64,000 nucleotides of DNA from Bacillota bacterium (lineage in GTDB: Bacteria; Bacillota; DSM-12270; Thermacetogeniales; Thermacetogeniaceae). Below the pieces are notes generated by a model. The model saw nothing but the letters and a program-made list of their open reading frames with translations, did no database searches and was not told the DNA's origin. Numbering within the stretch: the first letter of the stretch is position 1; the number at the start of each line of letters is the position of its first letter. The position numbers were made by a program, and so were the translations under genes. This document shows positions 46,155-54,965 of this stretch, in pieces. The stretch is taken from positions 1-64,000 of the forward strand of contig JARYLU010000004.1 of the NCBI GenBank assembly GCA_029907475.1, written 5' to 3'.

Positions 46155-46182
46155 AACTTACCTCCTCTGATTTTCTATCAAA

Positions 46183-46947
46183 TTAGTTCGGGCTGATTTG
46201 GACCTCTGCTGCTTCTTCGTCTTCCCGGGTCACCGGTGCCGGTTCCTTTTCTCCCAACTCTTGTTTTAAGATCAAAATGTCTACCCGCCTGTTTTGTCTT
46301 CTTTTCTCTTCACTGGTGTTAGGAGCAACCGGACGGTATTCACCGTAGCCCACAGCAGAGAGACGTTCTCCCGGGATGCCCAGGGAAATAAAATATTGAA
46401 TTACTGTTGTAGCTCTTGCTGTAGAAAGTTCCCAGTTTGAAGGATACAAACGGGTTTTAATAGGGAGGTCGCAGGTGTGCCCTTCAATTCGAACCTGATT
46501 CGGAATTTGCCTGAGGAAGGCCGCGACCACCTTTAAAGCTCTCTCGGCTTCTGGTTTTAAAACGGCTTTTCCGGGATCAAAGAGAACGGTTTCTTGAAAC
46601 CTAAAAATCAGACCCCTTTCATCCAAAACCAGCTTTACTTTCCCCTGGAAGCTCTGATTTTGCAGGAATTTTTCCGCCCCTTCTTTTACCCCCTGCAGCT
46701 GGGCATCGGCCAGAAGCTGTTCTTCCAGACTCTGTCCCTTCGGGAGCACCCCGGTCTGACCCTCAAAGAAACCAAGGGACCCCCGGATCGAGAGCAGGGC
46801 TGCCTGGAAACGCTCTGCATCGATGACAGAAAACGCGTAAAGAGCCACAAAGAAGGCAAGAAGAAGGGTCACCATATCCCCGTAGGTGATCATCCAGTAC
46901 GGGGACCCAACCTTGGGGGGATCTCTTCTCATCCGGTTCGCTCTCAT
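46183..46947 (-). CDS. motB: Flagellar stator protein MotB
   Basis: Peptidoglycan-anchored stator subunit, 254 residues. One membrane helix (about 18-42) carries the proton-channel Asp in YGDMVTLLLAFFVALYA, and the C-terminal OmpA domain has RVEGHTCDLPI and SNWELSTARATTV. In many MotB proteins the OmpA motif reads GHTDN; here it is GHTCD, a known variant in clostridia. The start is 1 base past the motA stop. Confidence 0.95.
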   Translation of the reverse strand: MRANRMRRDPPKVGSPYWMITYGDMVTLLLAFFVALYAFSVIDAERFQAALLSIRGSLGFFEGQTGVLPKGQSLEEQLLADAQLQGVKEGAEKFLQNQSFQGKVKLVLDERGLIFRFQETVLFDPGKAVLKPEAERALKVVAAFLRQIPNQVRIEGHTCDLPIKTRLYPSNWELSTARATTVIQYFISLGIPGERLSAVGYGEYRPVAPNTSEEKRRQNRRVDILILKQELGEKEPAPVTREDEEAAEVQISPN

Positions 46948-47742
46948 TTAAAGACCCCCTGTTGAGCGTGCTTCCCGGGCGTAGTGAATGTTCTCTCGCA
47001 AACGCGGAGCCAGGAAAACCTTCATCTTTTCCTCAACAATCCGGGGGTTTTCCCCGGCCTGGATGGAAAGAATTCCTTCGATCATCACTTCCCGCAAAAG
47101 CATCTCTTCGCTGGTTCTCACCCTCAATTTTCCGGCAATCGGGTTAAAGATCAGATTTGCCAGCAGCGCCCCGTAAAAGGTTGTAATCAGTGCAGTGGCC
47201 ATTCCCGGACCGATTTGTTCAGGTTTATCGAGCACTCCCAACATCTGAATTAAACCGATGAGGGTTCCGATCATTCCGAAGGCCGGAGCAAGAAGACCCA
47301 TTGTTTCAAAAATGGCCTGGCCCGCTTTATGGCGGTCTTCCAGAAAGGTAAGGTCTGTTTCCAAAATGCTTCGCACGAGCTCTGGGTCCGTCCCATCCAC
47401 TACGAGCTGGATACCTTTCTGAAGAAATTTATCATCTATAGATTCCGCCTCAACCTCAAGCGCCAGCAATCCTTCCCGTCTTGCCTTTTCGGCGAAACCT
47501 ACTAAAATCCGGATAATTTCAGTAGGGTCCTTAACCTTCGTAAAGAAAGCGTTTTTAAGAACCCGGGTGACTCCAATCACTTTTTTTAAGGGGTAGTTGA
47601 TTAGGGTGCTCGCTAGCGTTCCCCCAAGCACGATCATGACTGAAGGGGGGTTCCAGAAAGTCCCAACAGAGCCTCCTAGTTTTATTGCCCAAATGAGAAG
47701 GAATAAACCCGAAAAGAGACCAAGCGCAGTTGCAAAGTCCAT
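46948..47742 (-). CDS. motA: Flagellar stator protein MotA
   Basis: Stator channel protein of 264 residues with four membrane helices and the cytoplasmic RKAGQAIFETMGLLAPAFGMIGTLIGLIQ-type stretch (DRHKAGQAIFETMGLLAPAFG). The ATG at 47742 is preferred because GAGG lies 8 bases upstream; a GTG three codons earlier is inside that Shine-Dalgarno. With MotB it forms the proton-driven motor stator. Confidence 0.95.
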   Translation of the reverse strand: MDFATALGLFSGLFLLIWAIKLGGSVGTFWNPPSVMIVLGGTLASTLINYPLKKVIGVTRVLKNAFFTKVKDPTEIIRILVGFAEKARREGLLALEVEAESIDDKFLQKGIQLVVDGTDPELVRSILETDLTFLEDRHKAGQAIFETMGLLAPAFGMIGTLIGLIQMLGVLDKPEQIGPGMATALITTFYGALLANLIFNPIAGKLRVRTSEEMLLREVMIEGILSIQAGENPRIVEEKMKVFLAPRLRENIHYAREARSTGGL

Positions 47743-47768
47743 CCCCTCCACCTCGTCTTAACCGTTCT

Positions 47769-47996
47769 TCATTTTTCTTTGTTTATTCCCTGACCCATGC
47801 TTTCTTCCAAAGGCACCCGATCAAAGGACCCCCGGAACTCTACGATCCGTCTGATGATTTCAGGTATATCTTCCTTGACGATAATTTTTCTTCCTGTCGT
47901 AAGCGATAAAACTGTATCAGGAGTCTTTTCGATGAACTCGATCAAATCGGAGTTAACGTAAAACTCCTCCCCATTTAAACGCGTTACTTTAATCAC
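47769..47996 (-). CDS. flbD: FlbD/SwrD motor power protein
   Basis: Small flagellar protein of 75 residues, called SwrD in B. subtilis where it raises motor torque. It opens MIKVTRLNGEEFYVNSDLIEFIE-like (V at the first position, GTG), followed by TPDTVLSLTTGRKIIVKE. The start at 47996 has AGGAG 11 bases upstream. A longer frame adds 41 Arg/Pro-rich residues through a GC-rich spacer and is rejected. It lies between flgE and motA, the usual place. Confidence 0.9.
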   Translation of the reverse strand: MIKVTRLNGEEFYVNSDLIEFIEKTPDTVLSLTTGRKIIVKEDIPEIIRRIVEFRGSFDRVPLEESMGQGINKEK

Positions 47997-48128
47997 TCTG
48001 TTTCTCACTCCTGCCCCCGTCCCTACCCGGGGGAGCGGGTCACGCCGGCGCGGGCGTGTTTGCTCCTCTCGGGTACTAACGGGGCAAAGTAGGCGTATCA
48101 GAAGAGAACGCCAGTTCATTTAAGTCAC

Positions 48129-49391
48129 CTAGCGCTTCAGATTAACAAGTTCCTGAAGCATTTCATCAGAAGCTGTAATCACCCGGGAATTAGCCTGAAA
48201 TCCCCGCTGAGTGACAATCAGGTCCGTGAACTCCGAGGAAAGATCCACGTTTGACATCTCCAGCGACCCCGGCTTGACCGTCCCATAACCGCTTGTACCA
48301 GGCGGCGCCGGCTTTATCCTTCCTGAGTTGCTGGATTCGGTAAAAAGGGAGTTGCCTGCTTTCAGAAGCCCTGCCGGGTTGGTGAAGCGCCTTAAGGCTA
48401 CTTGGGCGAGCACGCGCGATGTCCCGTTTGAGAAGACTCCGACGATCGCCCCTGTCTGGTCGATGGTCAGACTTTCAAGCACCCCGGAGGAGTAGCCGTC
48501 CTGAGACTGCACCGTGGCTGTGGTCTCCGCAGCGTACTGCGTCATTTTCGAAAAATCAAGAGTGATGTTGACTTCTGCTAAATACCCGGTTCCGTCAGGA
48601 TCAAACTTAAAGGGGTTAGTTTCTGAATAACTTTGCCATTTACCCTCATCATTGAACGAAACAGTACCTTCACCTTGAAATGTCCCAGGTGGATCGATAC
48701 TATTTCCTGCGGAGTTAAGCATATCAATTAACTTGCAAGTCCAATCTCCTCCTCCAGTGTTTGTAAATTCTATCACAGCCGTATATGTGTTGCCCAGGGA
48801 ATCGTACACAGTTTGGCGAACTGTTACCTTGTCACTCGTAAGACGAGAATCAAGGTTGCCAGCAAAAACTATATTTTCTGTGGGTTTTGCTGGCTCCGTT
48901 TCATTTAAATTAATTTTCAAGATTACGGGATCTTGTTCTGAGTTGATTTTCCCTGTGGTATCCGCGAGCCAGCCCAGGACGTGCATCCCGTTCAGGTTGC
49001 TGACAAGGTTGCCGTTACTGTCGAAGTCGAACGAGCCGACCCTGGTATAGAACTCTCTACCACCTTCTTTTTCGGCGAGGATGAAGAAACCTTCGCCGTC
49101 AATCCCCAGGTCCGTCATTTTCCCTGTTTCCTGGAGGCTGGTGCTGGTCATGATTGTGTCAATGCTTCCCGTGGTGACCCCAAGCCCGATCTGGATCGGG
49201 TTTGTACCCCCGCGGCCTCCTTCCACCGGGCGGCTGGCGCCCCGGATCGTCTGGTTGAGCATGTCCTGAAAGGTGACGCGGCTCCGCTTAAATCCCGGTG
49301 TATTCACGTTGGCGATGTTGTTGCCGATTACGTCCATCCGCTGCTGGTGAGTTTTTAAGCCAGAAACAGCGGAGAACAAGGAACGCATCAT
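48129..49391 (-). CDS. flgE: Flagellar hook protein FlgE
   Basis: Hook subunit of 420 residues. The conserved N-terminal rod segment has MRSLFSAVSGLKTHQQRMDVIGNNIANVNT and the C-terminal one GSLEMSNVDLSSEFTDLIVTQRGFQANSRVI. These pair in the hook core. The middle (about 150-300) is the variable surface domain. By my count the coding DNA drops to about 35 percent G+C there (48601-48660) against about 67 to 72 percent in flanking parts. Two ATG codons in tandem start it. Confidence 0.96.
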   Translation of the reverse strand: MMRSLFSAVSGLKTHQQRMDVIGNNIANVNTPGFKRSRVTFQDMLNQTIRGASRPVEGGRGGTNPIQIGLGVTTGSIDTIMTSTSLQETGKMTDLGIDGEGFFILAEKEGGREFYTRVGSFDFDSNGNLVSNLNGMHVLGWLADTTGKINSEQDPVILKINLNETEPAKPTENIVFAGNLDSRLTSDKVTVRQTVYDSLGNTYTAVIEFTNTGGGDWTCKLIDMLNSAGNSIDPPGTFQGEGTVSFNDEGKWQSYSETNPFKFDPDGTGYLAEVNITLDFSKMTQYAAETTATVQSQDGYSSGVLESLTIDQTGAIVGVFSNGTSRVLAQVALRRFTNPAGLLKAGNSLFTESSNSGRIKPAPPGTSGYGTVKPGSLEMSNVDLSSEFTDLIVTQRGFQANSRVITASDEMLQELVNLKR

Positions 49392-49420
49392 TTTAAAATC
49401 TGACCTCCTTATTTCAGGGT

Positions 49421-49446
49421 GGTTTACTTCGGTCCTTCGGTAAACC
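49421..49446 (-). other. Hairpins between the TIGR02530 gene and flgE
   Basis: The 92-base gap before flgE holds a 7-bp stem (GGTTTAC/GTAAACC) and a second GC stem (GGGCC/GGCCC, 49448-49473), neither followed by U. They may stabilise the flgE message or define a processing site. Confidence 0.4.
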
Positions 49447-49483
49447 CGGGCCCCCTTTCATGAGGTCCGGCCCTCTTCCCCTT

Positions 49484-49852
49484 TTAGATAATCACAGCAC
49501 TGTCGATGTTCGTGAAAACATTTCCCCGCAAACTTTTTTCATCGAGAGCGGTAATTACCGTACGGTTTTTGATGCTGACCACAAAGGCCAGGTTATCTAC
49601 CAGTATCAAGGAGTCGTGTGCCCCCTTCGCTGCTGCCTTTTCCACGGCAGTGTTAATGCGCTGCAGGTGGCCTGCGTCTAAAGAAATTTCCCTTTTTGCT
49701 ATTCGCTCCTGGGCGTGGCGGGAAAATTTTAAAGTATGCTGGTTAAGAATTTCCGCGAAAGAAGCAGATTGCTTGATTTCTTTTTGTGCTTTTCCCCCTT
49801 GTTCGGGTGCAGACGGCAGGATCGGTTGGGGAAAATAGACCCTCTCCGTCAT
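49484..49852 (-). CDS. Flagellar operon protein, TIGR02530 type
   Basis: A 122-residue cytoplasmic protein found between flgD and flgE in clostridial flagellar operons (TIGR02530 family, no established function). The conserved core is FAEILNQ, LKFSRHAQERIAKREISL and LRGNVFTNIDSAVII. The start abuts the end of flgD with no gap, and the family may help hook assembly. Confidence 0.85.
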   Translation of the reverse strand: MTERVYFPQPILPSAPEQGGKAQKEIKQSASFAEILNQHTLKFSRHAQERIAKREISLDAGHLQRINTAVEKAAAKGAHDSLILVDNLAFVVSIKNRTVITALDEKSLRGNVFTNIDSAVII

Positions 49853-50296
49853 TTATGACCCACCACCTTGAGGTGCAACTCCAACCTGGTAAACCCACGA
49901 AATGGGGATTTCTTTTTCCGGCAGCATCAGCCAGATTTCTCCTGCTTTGAGGTAATAACCCTGCACCTGACCCCCGAATAGTTCTCCAGTTTCCGGATTT
50001 TGTGCTTCTACCACTCTTCCCAGCAAATTTGCAGCGAAAAGGAGGGGTTCCCTTACCCTTGAGAGTTCCTGAAGGTAAACCAGGTAACTCAAATTGTTGT
50101 TTAAGTCCTGCAACTGCTCAAGTGAGGTTAATTGGGCCATCTGGGCGATGAATTCCGTGTTTTTCACCGGTTCTAGAGGATCCTGGTGCCGGAGCTGGCT
50201 GATCAGCAGTTTCAAAAAATCTTCTTTTCCGAGCACCTGTTTTGTCTCTAACGTCGATTGTTGAGACAGCGCCGAAACTGCATTCGTGGTCGTCAT
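49853..50296 (-). CDS. flgD: Flagellar hook cap protein FlgD
   Basis: Hook-assembly scaffold, 147 residues, so short: it has the N-terminal signature GKEDFLKLLISQLRHQDPLEPVKNTEF followed by LTSLEQLQDLNN and ends without the Tudor/Fn3 cap domains of the longer enteric protein. The ATG at 50296 has GGGAGGTG 6 bases upstream; the longer frame lacks one. It follows fliK by 50 bases. Confidence 0.95.
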   Translation of the reverse strand: MTTTNAVSALSQQSTLETKQVLGKEDFLKLLISQLRHQDPLEPVKNTEFIAQMAQLTSLEQLQDLNNNLSYLVYLQELSRVREPLLFAANLLGRVVEAQNPETGELFGGQVQGYYLKAGEIWLMLPEKEIPISWVYQVGVAPQGGGS

Positions 50297-50346
50297 GTTT
50301 TCACCTCCCATCAAAATGGAAGAACCCAAATACTTTTCCTGCATGA

Positions 50347-51798
50347 TTAAACGAGGTAATCCACCAACCCTAATAATCCCGCAGTTGAGGCTCCGTTCTC
50401 TCTCCTTTCAGAATTACCTTCGTGAACGCCGGCATACGGAAGCAAGTCATGTTGAGGAAGGCTTTGAGCTTCTGGACCTGTCTGAGAAAATTCTCCGGAA
50501 CCTGCCTGGCTGTCTACAGATACACTTACCTGATGCCAGGAAATTCCTTGCTGCTCAAGAGACTGCCGCAGATCGGGAAGCCGCGTTTCGATCAGGTTAG
50601 CTACCGCCGGGTTCTCTGCCAGGAAACGGGCATGAAGCAACCCCTTTTCCAAACTGATTACCAGGTCCAGTTTTCCGAGAAATTCCGGTTTGAGTTGGAG
50701 CTTAAGAGTAGCCGTCTCCTTCCCGGTGGACAAGTACGCCTTTTCCACGATTTGTTTAATAATTTCCCGGCCCACTGGTTCCCTCAATTGACCGTTTAGA
50801 TCCTTTATCTGAGGGTCAGAACCAAAACGCGTTTCCGGGCGGGCCGCAGCCTGGTACTGGTTCTCTTTTGGCAGGGCGATCTTCTCCTGCGGCCCGGGAA
50901 TTGCTTCCTTTTCAGATGCCTGCTTTTCCATCATCTCTGCGTCCGTTTCGCCAGAGAAATTAGAAGTTAAGGATTGCAGCTTTTTTGTCGATCCTCCTCT
51001 CGAGAGGAAGGCCTGGCTGCTTGAGAGTTCCGGTTTTTCGTTCATAACTTGTGGTGCCTGTGCAGCCGGTTCAGGTAGAACCCCCCGCTCAGCGAGGGTC
51101 AGGTCCCGCCTTGAAGAAATAAGCCACTCACCCTCATGCTTTCCTGTACCGGTAGAAGGAAAACCAGAAAATTTCGTCTCAGAAGGGTTTTTTGCGTCCG
51201 AGAGCAAGTTTGAGAAATCTGTGTTTTCGATGCTGGGTGATTTTAGATGTACATCCGAGCGACTCGCCGCTTGATCTGCGTTGGCGCTTAAACTCCTGGA
51301 CATTCCTTCCCCTTCACCCCCTTCAATTACAGAGAGACAACCGGGTTCTGGGTTAAGAATACCGCCTTGAGAAAAGATACCCTTTTCCGAAATGTTCGAG
51401 AGGACTGGACCATTCCAGCACTGTGCTATTGGTTCCGCAGTGATTTCCCGGGACGATGGAAATGCCTGAATGAGGCAAGATAGGACAGCTAAAAGGCCGG
51501 AGTCGGAACCGGTTAATAGTTTATTTTCGTTGCTTGCCTGCTCTTCATCCCCGGGATTTTGGCGCGCGAAGGTTTCTCGAAGTAATGGGCCTTGATTTGT
51601 AATGAGATTGAGATTCGTGAGATGGCCAACGGAGCCAACTTCTCCTTCTGCAACGCCCTGGTGTTGTAAGAGAGTGAAAAGCAGGTGGAGAAAGGGAGAG
51701 CTTGATGCGTTACAGGGGCCCTCTCCAGTTTTTGAAAAGGATGCATGAGTTAGGTTAATTAGGGGGCCTACCGGACAGGACGGGGTTTCAATTCCCAC
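50347..51798 (-). CDS. fliK: Hook-length control protein FliK
   Basis: Exported ruler and substrate-switch protein, 483 residues, of low conservation. The only clear domain is the C-terminal Flg_hook part (about 345-440) with LKLQLKPEFLGKLDLVISL and LIETRLPDLRQSLEQQGI. The long N-terminal half is rich in Ser, Glu and Gly, as expected of a tape-measure. The GTG start has AAGGAGGTG 6 bases upstream. It is located between a MotE-like gene and flgD. Confidence 0.9.
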   Translation of the reverse strand: MGIETPSCPVGPLINLTHASFSKTGEGPCNASSSPFLHLLFTLLQHQGVAEGEVGSVGHLTNLNLITNQGPLLRETFARQNPGDEEQASNENKLLTGSDSGLLAVLSCLIQAFPSSREITAEPIAQCWNGPVLSNISEKGIFSQGGILNPEPGCLSVIEGGEGEGMSRSLSANADQAASRSDVHLKSPSIENTDFSNLLSDAKNPSETKFSGFPSTGTGKHEGEWLISSRRDLTLAERGVLPEPAAQAPQVMNEKPELSSSQAFLSRGGSTKKLQSLTSNFSGETDAEMMEKQASEKEAIPGPQEKIALPKENQYQAAARPETRFGSDPQIKDLNGQLREPVGREIIKQIVEKAYLSTGKETATLKLQLKPEFLGKLDLVISLEKGLLHARFLAENPAVANLIETRLPDLRQSLEQQGISWHQVSVSVDSQAGSGEFSQTGPEAQSLPQHDLLPYAGVHEGNSERRENGASTAGLLGLVDYLV

Positions 51799-51828
51799 GG
51801 AATCACCTCCTTTCTTCTTGGGTTTATT

Positions 51829-52386
51829 TCAGGTACTGGCCTGAGCGGCATTCCTTGCGATTACTTCCAGCAATTCTGCCGCACGGACCGGTTCCATCGC
51901 GGCCAAAATTTGCCCTGCTTGTTCCTTATCCATAGCCTGCAAAATTTCTGCGACCACCTCGGAATTGAGATTATTTAAAATCGCCACTGCGGCACCGGGT
52001 TTCATATCGGCGTAATAAGCCGCCAGGGCGCGGTACCCCTCTTTTTTTGCTTGATCTTGTGCAAGCTTTTCCTCTTTGAAGGCGGCACTTTCCTCAAGTT
52101 CTTTTTGAATTTGCTGGAAAGCTACTTCACGCTCCTTAAGGCGCTTCACTTCTTTTTCTAGTTCTCCAATCCGGGACCTGAGCAGTTTATTTTCCTCGGC
52201 CAGGGAAACGGGGTCTTTTTTTCCGACTGCCTCTTCTTGGGCCCACCGGTCCAAAAAAGGCACTTTTGTTACCCAACCTTTTATATCGAACCAGCCCGTC
52301 GTAGAGGCTGCTACGATTCCCCCACCGGCGATTACAATTAAACAAACAACGAAAAGTTTCCAGGATACCGGGTACGCTCGAGCCAT
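51829..52386 (-). CDS. ylxF: MotE/YlxF-like membrane protein with MgtE_N domain
   Basis: Protein of 185 residues from the ATG at 52386 (GGGAGG upstream). One N-terminal membrane helix (about 9-28), a coiled coil (about 60-115) and a C-terminal helical MgtE_N-like part with MKPGAAVAILNNLNSEVVAEILQAMDKEQAGQILAAM. This layout matches YlxF/MotE, the chaperone of motility proteins. It lies between fliJ and fliK as in B. subtilis. The longer frame to 52482 overlaps fliJ and is rejected. Confidence 0.88.
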   Translation of the reverse strand: MARAYPVSWKLFVVCLIVIAGGGIVAASTTGWFDIKGWVTKVPFLDRWAQEEAVGKKDPVSLAEENKLLRSRIGELEKEVKRLKEREVAFQQIQKELEESAAFKEEKLAQDQAKKEGYRALAAYYADMKPGAAVAILNNLNSEVVAEILQAMDKEQAGQILAAMEPVRAAELLEVIARNAAQAST

Positions 52387-52397
52387 TTTCCGCCTCC

Positions 52398-52838
52398 CTA
52401 TGTTCTCAAAAAACGGATTGTTCCTATTTCGTCCAGGTATTTTTGTTCTTCGCGCAAGAGTGCTTCCCAATAAGATGACCAAACCCGCTCCTGGAGGCGC
52501 TCTAGGCTCTTTTTTTCCCTGTGAACATCAAGAAATTCCTGCTGCTGTAGCAACACTTTATTTCTGGCTTCTGCAACTACCAGGGACTGCTGTTCTTCCC
52601 TTTCTTTTTGAAACTGGGTATATTGCGTACCTAGAGAGATTAAATCGATCTGAATCGGACCACAACGCGCATTCCGGCTGAATTTTAACGATTCCCTGAA
52701 GTCGTTTTGAATCTTAACCAGCATTTCTACTTCCTTTTGATATTCGGCCTGCACGCGGGCAAGCTTCAGAAGGTTGATATTTTCCTGCTGTTCCTTTAAA
52801 TTAAGGTAGTTTTGAAAGCGAAAACGAAACCGCTTCAA
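52398..52838 (-). CDS. fliJ: Flagellar export chaperone-escort protein FliJ
   Basis: Coiled-coil export protein of 146 residues, helical almost throughout, opening KRFRFRFQNYLNLKEQQEN. The FliJ family links the FliI ATPase with the FlhA gate. The TTG start has AGGAGAA upstream. Sequence conservation is low; the identification rests on the N-terminus, coiled coil and place after fliI. Confidence 0.9.
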   Translation of the reverse strand: MKRFRFRFQNYLNLKEQQENINLLKLARVQAEYQKEVEMLVKIQNDFRESLKFSRNARCGPIQIDLISLGTQYTQFQKEREEQQSLVVAEARNKVLLQQQEFLDVHREKKSLERLQERVWSSYWEALLREEQKYLDEIGTIRFLRT

Positions 52839-52885
52839 GATTTATCCGTTCTCCTCTCAATCTCGCCAGAGTTTAATAATTGTCT

Positions 52886-54187
52886 TTATGAAAGCAAATG
52901 AAAGAGTTGCTGCTGCGTTTCTTCGAAACTGTATTTTTCCCCGGTACCTTGCTGCAGAAAGGCCCGGCATTTTTCAATCATTTTGATTGCCTCGTCAATT
53001 TTTGGATTGGAGCCGGGTTGGTAGGCTCCGATCTCGATCAGGTCCTTTGCCTCACGATAAGTTGCGAGAATGCTCTTGAAACGTCCCGCCTTTGCTAAAT
53101 GTTCGGAAGAAACGAGATCCACCATTGCTCTGCTGACTGAATTCAGAACGTCAATCGCGGGATAGTGGTTCTGAGCAGCCAGTTCCCGTGAAAGGACAAT
53201 ATGCCCATCTAGAGTTCCGCGTACAGCGTCTGTAACCGGTTCGTTCAAGTCGTCTCCATCTACTAAAACTGCGTAGAGTCCAGTGATCGTTCCTGTTAAA
53301 GCAGTACCGGCCCTTTCAAGTAGTTTCGGCAACAGAGCGAAAACCGAGGGGGTGTAACCCCTTGTAGCCGGAGGCTCCCCAATTGCCAGACCAACTTCGC
53401 GCTGCGCCATCGCAAACCGTGTCACGGAATCCATGATCAAAAGCACATCTTTCCCCTGGTCCCGGAAATACTCGGCAATTGCTGTAGCCAGAAGTGCTCC
53501 CTTTAAGCGGACGAGTGCGGGCTGGTCTGAAGTTGCTACAACAACCACAGAACGGGCTAAGCCCTCCTCGCCTAAATCCCTTTCGATAAATTCCCTGACC
53601 TCACGGCCGCGCTCACCGATTAGTGCAATTACATTTACATCTGCCATCGTATTACGGGCCGCCATTCCTAAAAGAACACTCTTTCCGACGCCGCTCCCAG
53701 CAAAAATCCCGATCCGCTGTCCCTTTCCACAGGTAAGGAGTCCATCAATTGCTTTAATTCCTAAGGGTAAGACTTCATGAATTCTTCTTCTTTCCAGGGG
53801 ATTGCGTGCCTCGGTAGTAACGGGAGACCACTCCCTGAACGGAGCAGGTCCCTGTCCGTCGAGGGGCCTCCCCAGACCGTCCAGGACGCGTCCGATCAGT
53901 TCTGGGCCTACGCCAGTTTTAAATACCTCTCCTGACGCCACAACTTCACAACCCGGTCCGATGCCGGTCATTTCTCCCAACGGCATGAGGATTGTATGTT
54001 GTCCCCTAAAACCGACGATTTCTGCCTTAAGCCTTCCCTCGGGTGTAATGATGTAACAGAGTTCCCCCACATTTCCCCGGGGACCCAATGCTTCTATTGT
54101 AAGTCCGATGATCTGAACAATTTTGCCACGATGCTTAATGGGGTTAAATTCCTTGCTACGTATGAGGTACTTTTCGAGGCTAACCAC
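52886..54187 (-). CDS. fliI: Flagellar export ATPase FliI
   Basis: F1-beta-like ATPase of 433 residues. Walker A GSGVGKSVLL at 164-173, the Walker B-like LLIMDSVTRFAMAQRE and arginine-finger region are present, and the N-terminal domain is complete. It powers export with FliH and FliJ. The GTG start overlaps the end of fliH by 8 bases. Confidence 0.97.
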   Translation of the reverse strand: MVSLEKYLIRSKEFNPIKHRGKIVQIIGLTIEALGPRGNVGELCYIITPEGRLKAEIVGFRGQHTILMPLGEMTGIGPGCEVVASGEVFKTGVGPELIGRVLDGLGRPLDGQGPAPFREWSPVTTEARNPLERRRIHEVLPLGIKAIDGLLTCGKGQRIGIFAGSGVGKSVLLGMAARNTMADVNVIALIGERGREVREFIERDLGEEGLARSVVVVATSDQPALVRLKGALLATAIAEYFRDQGKDVLLIMDSVTRFAMAQREVGLAIGEPPATRGYTPSVFALLPKLLERAGTALTGTITGLYAVLVDGDDLNEPVTDAVRGTLDGHIVLSRELAAQNHYPAIDVLNSVSRAMVDLVSSEHLAKAGRFKSILATYREAKDLIEIGAYQPGSNPKIDEAIKMIEKCRAFLQQGTGEKYSFEETQQQLFHLLS

Positions 54188-54965
54188 CCTGGCTCACCTC
54201 TAAAAGGTCATATGCTACCGCCTGTAACTGTCCCTCTACAGTACCGTCAACAATCCCGTAAGGTGTTTCTGCAAGACAGCCTCCGTTCTGGAGCGAGTTA
54301 TCAACTTCTACTTTCACGATCTTTCCATTTTGACCGTTTTTTTCCAGGACGTCTCCAACATGTTCGTAATCGCCGGAATGGACCCTCAGGGTGACCTCCC
54401 CGCACTCTAAGGCCTTTGCCAGGGTCGCTTTCGCGATTGCTGCTATTTGCTCGGGAGCAAGACGGAGTTCGGCATGAATGATTTGCCTTGCAATATTTAC
54501 GGCAAGTTCAACCAACTCCTGCTCGGTTTGCTGGATTAAGCGGCGCCTTCTCTCTTCAAGAGCGGTTTCTTCTGAGGCTTTAAACGCGTTAAATTTTTTC
54601 CATTCCTCTTCGAGAGCCTGTTTACCTGCGGCAAAACCCGCTTCAAATCCAGCTTTTTCGGCCTCTTTCTTGAAGGCATCTATTTCTTCACGCGCTTCCT
54701 GCAAAAGCGCTTGTGCTTCCGCTCTGGCATCGGAAATGATCTTCTTTGCCTGGATCCTGGCTTCGCATAAAAGTTGCTGGACCATTTCTTCCGTTTCTGC
54801 GACAATCGCCTGGGCCGTCTCAGAATCAAAGGGTTCATCATCTGGAACTTCATGTTCCAGATCGCTTTTTCTTACTTCCTCACGATATTTCTGCTGGAAC
54901 TCAATCAGCCTGGGGAGTGTTATTACAAGATGGGTTGCCTTGATCACCTTGGATGTCTTAGACAA
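54180..54965 (-). CDS. fliH: Flagellar export protein FliH
   Basis: Regulator of the FliI ATPase, 261 residues. A long Ala/Glu-rich coiled coil (about 55-145) contains AxxxG-like repeats such as GFEAGFAAGKQALEEEWKKF; the C-terminal V-ATPase E-like domain (about 150-255) has ELAVNIARQIIHAELRL. The TTG start overlaps the fliG stop by 8 bases. Confidence 0.93.
   Translation of the reverse strand: MSKTSKVIKATHLVITLPRLIEFQQKYREEVRKSDLEHEVPDDEPFDSETAQAIVAETEEMVQQLLCEARIQAKKIISDARAEAQALLQEAREEIDAFKKEAEKAGFEAGFAAGKQALEEEWKKFNAFKASEETALEERRRRLIQQTEQELVELAVNIARQIIHAELRLAPEQIAAIAKATLAKALECGEVTLRVHSGDYEHVGDVLEKNGQNGKIVKVEVDNSLQNGGCLAETPYGIVDGTVEGQLQAVAYDLLEVSQGG

Noticed and set aside
47997-48119. N-terminal extension of flbD by 41 residues
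   Set aside because: Lacks a ribosome site and conservation; the family starts at IKVTRLNG.
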